This document shows positions 58,300 through 64,000 of a DNA stretch of 64,000 nucleotides, in pieces (positions within the stretch are counted from its first letter, which is position 1; every line of letters starts with the position of its first letter). The DNA is from Psylliodes chrysocephalus (Eukaryota; Arthropoda; Insecta; Coleoptera; Chrysomelidae): the NCBI GenBank assembly GCA_927349885.1, contig OV651821.1, positions 50,750,168 through 50,814,167 of the forward strand, written 5' to 3'. The translations under genes were made by a program, and so were the position numbers. The notes under the pieces are model-generated. The model saw nothing but the letters and a program-made list of their open reading frames with translations, did not search any database and had not been told where the DNA came from.

Positions 58300-59030
58300 A
58301 AGTATTCATTGAAATTCAAACCTAGGCGAATTTAACGGAAAGGGAAAAAATATGTCAACATGTCAATTAATATTGTACACCCAAATAAATTTGCATGTGA
58401 ATATACATCATAGATATATTGAATGTTTTTATTTTCCTTATCCTTCCCTATATCTCATCTATTTAAAATTTATAACGTGTTACGTAGTTTTTTTTAGTAC
58501 CCTGTCTAATTTTGACCTTTAGATAAATCAAATGTAATTTTTATTGTCCGTCTAAGCAGCAGTAATAAATTTAATCATGCAATCTGTAATTGGTTAATTC
58601 AATAGACGAACATTTTGGGAAAATGAAACAATCAAAAACAAATGTTTTTCTCCCAGATTATGGAGATTATTTATATGGAATGGTCCACAAAAGTAGGGCT
58701 TGGAAAAATTCACGTAGTTTAAGGGTGGCGTCTGGCCAAATCTCGAAAACTTTATCTGGACAATTTCGCAATTATTTTAACAAATTCGTAAAAAGAAAAT
58801 ACTTACAAATGATTTTAACTTTGTAACTTTCCGCTATGTCACGTGATATACCACATAATTGTGTTTTCATAAAAAAATCTATATAATTTTAAACCAAGCT
58901 TTCAAAAAAAATTAAACAATATCTATTATGATTGTACGGGTTGTAACGGAAAGATAACACATAAATGTGTTAGATTTTATTAATTATTAAGTCAAATAAT
59001 TATTTAGTTACCAAGTGATTACAGATAGAA
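58300..59030. other. No gene recognised
   Basis: AT-rich. An open stretch at 58590-58826 (+) has no family resemblance and no GC shift. Confidence 0.35.
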
Positions 59031-59034
59031 CACA

Positions 59035-59160
59035 ATGACGACAGCAACAACAGCTGATCACACTATAGACACTCAAAGCGACCCAATTCGTTCTGCCTGG
59101 AGGAGCGCAGACGACGGTTCGTTGTTACCGCCATCAGTTACCCGCACTCTCCGTTCTTGA
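59035..59160 (+). CDS. Short GC-rich open frame, unrecognised
   Basis: 41 codons (MTTATTADHTIDTQSDPIRS ... LPPSVTRTLRS, stop) in a patch that is markedly less AT-rich than its neighbours. It could be the start of a decayed retroelement gene or a leftover exon. Nothing nearby supports either. Confidence 0.2.
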   Translation: MTTATTADHTIDTQSDPIRSAWRSADDGSLLPPSVTRTLRS

Positions 59161-59504
59161 CTGCCGATATTCTTTACCGTACTACAATTAACAAAAATTT
59201 GTTTACCTGCTAACACGGCCATACTGATCAATATTTCGCTCTCGAAATATTCTCTTTTTTTATGTAAAGACTAGTTATTAATTTGTATTATTTTAATTTA
59301 TAAAAATAATAAATAAAAAGAAAAGACATCAAATAAAAATAACAAAATTACAAGATCAACCGCCAAATTCTTTCCACGCCAATTATTTCGAAAAAGTTTC
59401 CTGCTCATCCCCTCGTCACATTCTGAGACTAGGCAAAACCTTAAATTTTCAAATAAGTGACACAACACCCCATGTCTTATAATTTCTAACACTTTATTCA
59501 ATAT

Positions 59505-59723
59505 TTTAAAATAATTTAAAACACAATCTGCTCTTCGGATATCAACTATATCCGTCCGACATTTTTCAATTAATATATTTAAAATAATTTCAAAATAAAA
59601 ACTATGCTCCTCGGATTTAAACAATATCCGTCCATCATTTTTCAATTTATATATTTTTTAAATTATTTAAAATAAAAGCTATGCTCCTCGGATTTCAACA
59701 ATATCGGTCCAGCATTTTTCACT
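59505..59723. repeat. Three-unit tandem repeat (~75 bp)
   Basis: Units start near 59505, 59578 and 59655. Each contains tgctcctcggatttcaac (or close variants), aatatccgtcc and catttttca, with AT-rich linkers. Confidence 0.65.
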
Positions 59724-60031
59724 CTACTAGTCACGAAATGCTTACCACCCGCCATCGCGTGGTTAAAAATCAAGTCATCTAGTAGGTCTCGGGCAGTTAA
59801 TATATCATTTAGGCAACAAAACATAAAGGAAAAACCAAAAACAAAAGAATTACTTGGTAACATCGCCCATCCAGGACAGTACAAGTTACCGATTTTTTTC
59901 TGTATTGTGTATCCTCGGATTCCTCATACTATTTACCAGACCACATTTATAAAACATAAAGCTTGCACGATGCTAACAATTATACTATAAATTCTCTAAA
60001 TTTGTGCTAAGCAGACAAAATAAAAGCAATA

Positions 60032-60236
60032 AGTTCAGAGGTATTCCTTAGATATTTGGCTGACCTATACTTAATTTCTTTAATCACAAAAAAAAGCTTT
60101 AAATTAAAGTTCAGAGGTACTCCTCCTCAAATATTTAACTTTCGTATACTTAACTTTTTTTACTCACAAAAGGAAAAGTTTTAATTGGAAGTTCAGAGGT
60201 ACTTCTCAAATATTTAACTGACCTGTACTTAACTTT
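60032..60236. repeat. Three-unit tandem repeat (~80 bp)
   Basis: Each unit begins ttcagaggta(c/t)t, contains caaatatttaact and cttaacttt, and has an A-rich end (60032, 60110, 60191). Confidence 0.65.
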
Positions 60237-60484
60237 GTTAAGAAGAATCTATCCGAATACAGAATATCTGTCCTGGTCAAAATTAACATAACAATTTAAA
60301 TTCACCGACTTAAAATATTTTGGTTCGTTAATTTTGTCCAGTGGTTTATATACTGCGGATTTCAATAATCAGTGTTTTAGATTAGGAACGAATTTTCGAT
60401 TTTTATTAATATTATTAAAGGAGAAACAGAATTTTTTATTTTAAAATTTTTCATTGGTATATTCGGTCAAATTTTTAATTAAGT

Positions 60485-61475
60485 TATCTTTATCTTTATC
60501 GGTTGTAAGCAGGTAGGGTTAGGTTTGGCCCAGAACACTGCGGCCTTTTGGGTCTATTGTATTCCCTGCTTTCCCCCGTATTCAGGTACTGTCTTTGGAA
60601 TAGTCCTGTGTCTTTGGCTAGTTTTAATAGGTCCCCAACCAAGTGTTCCTGGGGCGTTCTTTCCGGTTCTAGACCGAAAAGGATGAAACATCGCCCAGTA
60701 AGAGCTTCGCATTCGAAGATCACATGGTATGAGGTTTCTTCCTCTTTCATGCAAAGTCTACAAGTAGTGGGATCATTGTGTAATCCCATTACATGAAGGT
60801 GTTTCAGCAAGCAGTGCCCCGTTAGTAATCCCACAATGGTGGATATCTGAGGCCTTGCGAGTTGTAGTGCCTCAGCAGCCATGCGTGTGTTTGGTCCCCT
60901 TGGCATGAGCTTACTGATTATGTGCCCTTTAATCTGTTGCCAGTGAATTTGGTGTTTTGTGGTTGGATAACTATCGAGCAGAGGTTTTGCTTATCCCAAA
61001 TACAGGTTTGGGTCCTGTGAATGGTAGATCTGATCCCTCTTTGACGAGTTCATTAGCTTTTTTATTTCCTTGGATACCTTTGTGCCCTGGTACCCACGCT
61101 AGTTTTACCTTGTTGTGGGTTGCCAGATTATTTAGTATTCGAAGGCAGTTCCAGACAAGCTTTGACTTGATTCTGCTTGAATCAAGAGCCTTTAAAGCTG
61201 CTTAGCTATCTGAGAGAATTAGGATGGTCTGTTTTTTGTCCTTCCTTCTTAAATTCTCTCGTACACACAATTCGATTGTATGTATTTCAGCCTGAAATAC
61301 AGTGGCATGTTTTCCCAGTGAGACGATGATGTCGCTTGGGTTTAACTCCATGTACGCCAGAGCCTGTTCCCTTGTTAGTTTTAGATCCATCCGAATACCA
61401 TACGAGACTGCTAAGCAAGTATTTATCTATCTCCTTATTTACCTCGTTCCAGTTACAGATTAAGTTATTAAGCAC
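60485..61475 (-). pseudogene. RNase H and C terminus of a non-LTR retrotransposon
   Basis: On minus: SSLVWYSDGSKTNKGTGSGV, ATVFQAEIHTIELCV, ILILSDSQAALKALDSS, KLAWVPGHKGIQGNKKANEL, then QISTIVGLLTGHCLLKHLHV, TCRLCMKEEETSYHVIFECE. This is a complete RNase H order (DGSKT, E, SDS, HKG-x-x-GN) with the zinc knuckle that follows it in I/jockey-type elements. The 3' end reads gataaagataaagataac, a short repeated tail. Several frame breaks occur and the 5' part is missing, cut at a MITE (61464-61716). Confidence 0.7.
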
Positions 61476-61716
61476 AACATATGTTTCGGAAAACAGTTTT
61501 TTCCATCTTCTGGTGCAGTCACTTTATTTTAAAAAACAAGGGGGACGAAAACAAACAGATTAAAATTTTTTTAAATGCTAAAACCCTATCTTTTGACATT
61601 GGACAAACAAAACCATATCTACATAACAATATAAAAAATCGTAAAAATAATATTCCGCTGCCTTAACAAGAAGATGGAAAAAACTGTTTTCCGAAACATA
61701 TGTTGTGCTTAATAAC
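61464..61716. mobile_element. 253-bp MITE with ~45-bp inverted ends
   Basis: GTTATTAAGCACAACATATG, TTTCGGAAAACAG opens it. CTGTTTTCCGAAACATATG, TTGTGCTTAATAAC closes it. The inverted ends are almost identical, so it is a young copy. A related diverged stretch lies at 3240-3300 inside the nested element of the left arm. Confidence 0.75.
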
Positions 61717-61759
61717 GTAATAAAAAAATTGACCGAATAAACCAAGGAAAAATTTTTAT

Positions 61760-62420
61760 ATATATAAAATTCTACTACAAATTATCTTCATTTAAAGATT
61801 TTTTTATGTAATAAATTGTTTTGATTAAAGTAAAATTTTTCGTCTCCTACCGCTTTTTAAAGTTTATTGGGGGGTAAATAATAGCTTTTTTTGTTAAATA
61901 TTGTGAAAAATGAATATATTTACCTGTCGCTTGTTTCCTCGATATTTTGTATTTCGGTCAAAGGACACTTTTTTCTGAAAATCTCCGAGCTTCATGATAT
62001 CTATGGTAAAAATATAATATTAAAAAATTATTTTTGTTTGTATATTTGACTTAGGGATCGTTTGGTATAAGAAAATGCTTGATTCGATCCAAAATAAGAA
62101 ATTCTGGTTGGATTCACGTCCATCCCTACTTTATTAACTATTTAATTCTGTCACTTACTTTTTCATTATATTTCGACGACTTTTTCTTGCATTACTCAAA
62201 TGCACATGTTTTCCTTTAGTCAAACAAATTACACACTACAAATCAGAAAAATCTGCACGTTCGTAACTATACTGACTTTGTAGTACATTGTCCTTGTATT
62301 TATTTAAAATATGTTAATCCCTCTAAACCATTCTAGCAAATAAACAATTATTCTACCCTACTTACCATCAGATTATAATAAATTACTAGTTCATCAATTA
62401 ATAATTAATAACTTATTGTA
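61760..62420. other. No gene recognised
   Basis: AT-rich sequence between two MITEs, no coding signal. Confidence 0.4.
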
Positions 62421-62428
62421 AATACTAA

Positions 62429-62869
62429 AGGTGCGTTTAGTCAGCCTGATTTTGTTTTAAGCACTAACATAAACATTAATTTAAGGATTTTAAAACAAAA
62501 CCGTTTATACAGAAAATTTAAGCATTAACATAAGCTTTGACAAATCATACAAAATGGAAAAAATTCGTAAGGTAGCTGCTTCTGAAATTGCTCTGATAAC
62601 TATCTCACAATTACTATTAATAAAAGTACAGAAAAAGAGTTTAGAAGTTCAAAAGTTTAAAGTTAGGAAAATAGCTTAACCTCACTTTTTGAACGCACAT
62701 GCGCAATTATATTTTTGACATAAATTTAAGCATTAAGTTGGATTTTATTTATCTTCACTATGCTTATGTTATTCTGTATAAACAGGTACATTAAAATGTA
62801 TTGAAATTAACTTTTATGTTAATGACTATGTTAACGCTTAAAACTAAATTAGGCTGACTAAACGCACCT
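62429..62869. mobile_element. PIF/Harbinger-type MITE with TAA target duplication
   Basis: AGGTGCGTTTAGTCAGCCTG opens it and CTGACTAAACGCACCT closes it. TAA flanks both ends (62426-62428, 62870-62872). The interior has inverted cattaacataaa/gttaatgactatgttaac words. The terminus AGGTGCG is shared with the Harbinger element at 25772-26710. Confidence 0.75.
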
Positions 62870-62879
62870 TAAGAAACAA

Positions 62880-64000
62880 TTTACTTGAGTTTTATGACAA
62901 TAATTAGGTCAAATCATTTCCATATTTTGCTGTTATATATAGGCAGATACAAAACAACCACTGTAAATTGCTGTTTAATTTTTAAATGTTGTTTAACTGA
63001 GGATTATAGGTACAATTATAAAACACTAGGCGCTTATTAAAATAATATTACATTTAAATAAGAAAATATGATATTTCCGTAAATTTATTTTGCTGCTAAA
63101 AATTATTTTTTAAATCTAAAATTAATTATCAAGATTATAGGTACTTGTCGGTGTTATTTAATTTAAAAAATATCTGTACCACCTACTGAAAATGGAAATT
63201 CCATTTCTATAATTATTTATTATAATTTATACCTGGCCCTTCTATAGACGCTTGCTGTGGACCATTCTTTGACGTTACAGCGTTGCCAAAGGCTATTCAA
63301 ATGTGTGGGATCCTACTTACATGCTGTTAATCTAGGAAATTCGAGGCAATGTGATGACGCGCTACTGTATGCTCTTAACTTGCTGGTTAATTTCTAAGCC
63401 GAATCACACTGATCCATAAATTTAATACATATATCAGTATTTGAGCTAGGTCGAAGGGTTGTAAGATTCCTCGGTACAAGGTTTTTACAACTGGTAACAT
63501 AAAGGGTAACAAGGTCACATATATGAGGTAACTAAAACGTCAGATGGCTAGACTACTGCTAAAAGGGTGTTGTCCTCAAATTTGGAATTTTCTTCTTGAA
63601 TTTTTTTTGTTACCTCCGTTCGACGTTTGTATATATTATCTTATATACCTTCCTAAACACATATTATGATTGTCAGACGGAAAGACCGTTGTAAAATTCC
63701 CCTGCAATAACGCGAACTTTCGGTCCGTCTGCTCATAATTCGGTCTGTTTGACAAACAAGCTTCCAGCTTATTTTTTTTTTCGTCACCTAGAACGATTTT
63801 GGCTAAAATTTAATTCATAATATTTTAAATAAATCAAAAATGAAGTTGAAATGAATAAAATAGATTGTAGGTATCATTACTAACTTTAGTTTGTTTTAAG
63901 TGCAATATGGAGGTATTAATACAGTATGGCCACAGGCCTGTCACTCCCTATACTTTCCATGATAATTTTTGGCTCAAATCTCAATAACCTCAGCACCTCT
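62880..64000. other. No gene recognised
   Basis: AT-rich to the end of the window. A GC-richer patch at 63235-63320 is open for about 30 codons on + but has no family resemblance or splice context. Confidence 0.35.

Noticed and set aside
1..64000. CRISPR array or prokaryotic operon structure
   Set aside because: No regularly spaced identical repeats with unique spacers. Introns, SINEs and base composition are those of an animal genome.

Overview
The window is AT-rich eukaryotic DNA, most likely from an insect with a large, transposon-laden genome. The evidence is very short introns (54-60 bp) with GTAAGT-type donors and T-rich acceptors, tRNA-derived SINE heads, and many arthropod-type elements: P/THAP, PIF/Harbinger with a MADF gene, DD41D and DD34E mariner/Tc1, ZBED5-like hAT, R1-like and RNase H-bearing non-LTR elements, and tyrosine recombinases. 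I cannot name the species. Only one stretch looks like a conserved host gene: two exons on the + strand at 26770-27251 and 27325-27491. Most of the rest is mobile DNA in various states of decay, often nested.

Region 1-12522 is the most interesting part. Two long inverted arms (1 to ~5385 and ~10905 to 12522, over 1.5 kb of homologous sequence each) enclose a single intron-bearing gene (5750-10497). Its protein of roughly 1450 residues has two N-terminal C2HC-type zinc fingers, a long conserved middle region, a FEN/XPG (PIN-like) nuclease signature split over the last exons, and a C-terminal Cys-rich CXC-like domain. The left arm also carries a broken tyrosine recombinase (YR) gene, with its N-terminal piece inverted relative to the rest and two nested TIR elements inserted into it. 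The right arm lacks the YR part and carries a SINE with target-site duplications. I interpret the whole as a large DNA transposon of a type I cannot assign to a known superfamily.

Region 12.5-25.4 kb holds palindromic repeats, a THAP/P-element-like transposase relic, two non-LTR reverse transcriptase fragments, a 3.1-kb inverted duplication built around a DD41D mariner, and an unclassified element with ~200-bp inverted ends. At 25.8-26.7 kb lies a deleted PIF/Harbinger element, just upstream of the host exons.

Region 28.8-33.8 kb is a hAT element with perfect 8-bp target duplications and a ZBED5-like transposase relic. An R1-like retrotransposon is inserted in it, and a small hAT MITE is inserted in that. 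Region 37.2-41.5 kb is an RNase H-bearing non-LTR element split by a second hAT element. Region 43.5-44.9 kb is a MITE inside a MITE. At 47.2-49.4 kb sit a Tc1-like DD34E element and a second, independent YR relic covering the catalytic domain. Region 51-58 kb is dominated by one MITE family with ATTAGGCATTCC ends (arranged in adjacent pairs) and by nested inverted repeats. The end of the window holds tandem repeats, another non-LTR RNase H fragment and two clean MITEs.

Almost every mobile gene is broken by frameshifts or stops. The zinc-finger/FEN gene is the least damaged large gene, with two single-site frame breaks, one in an 11-A run.
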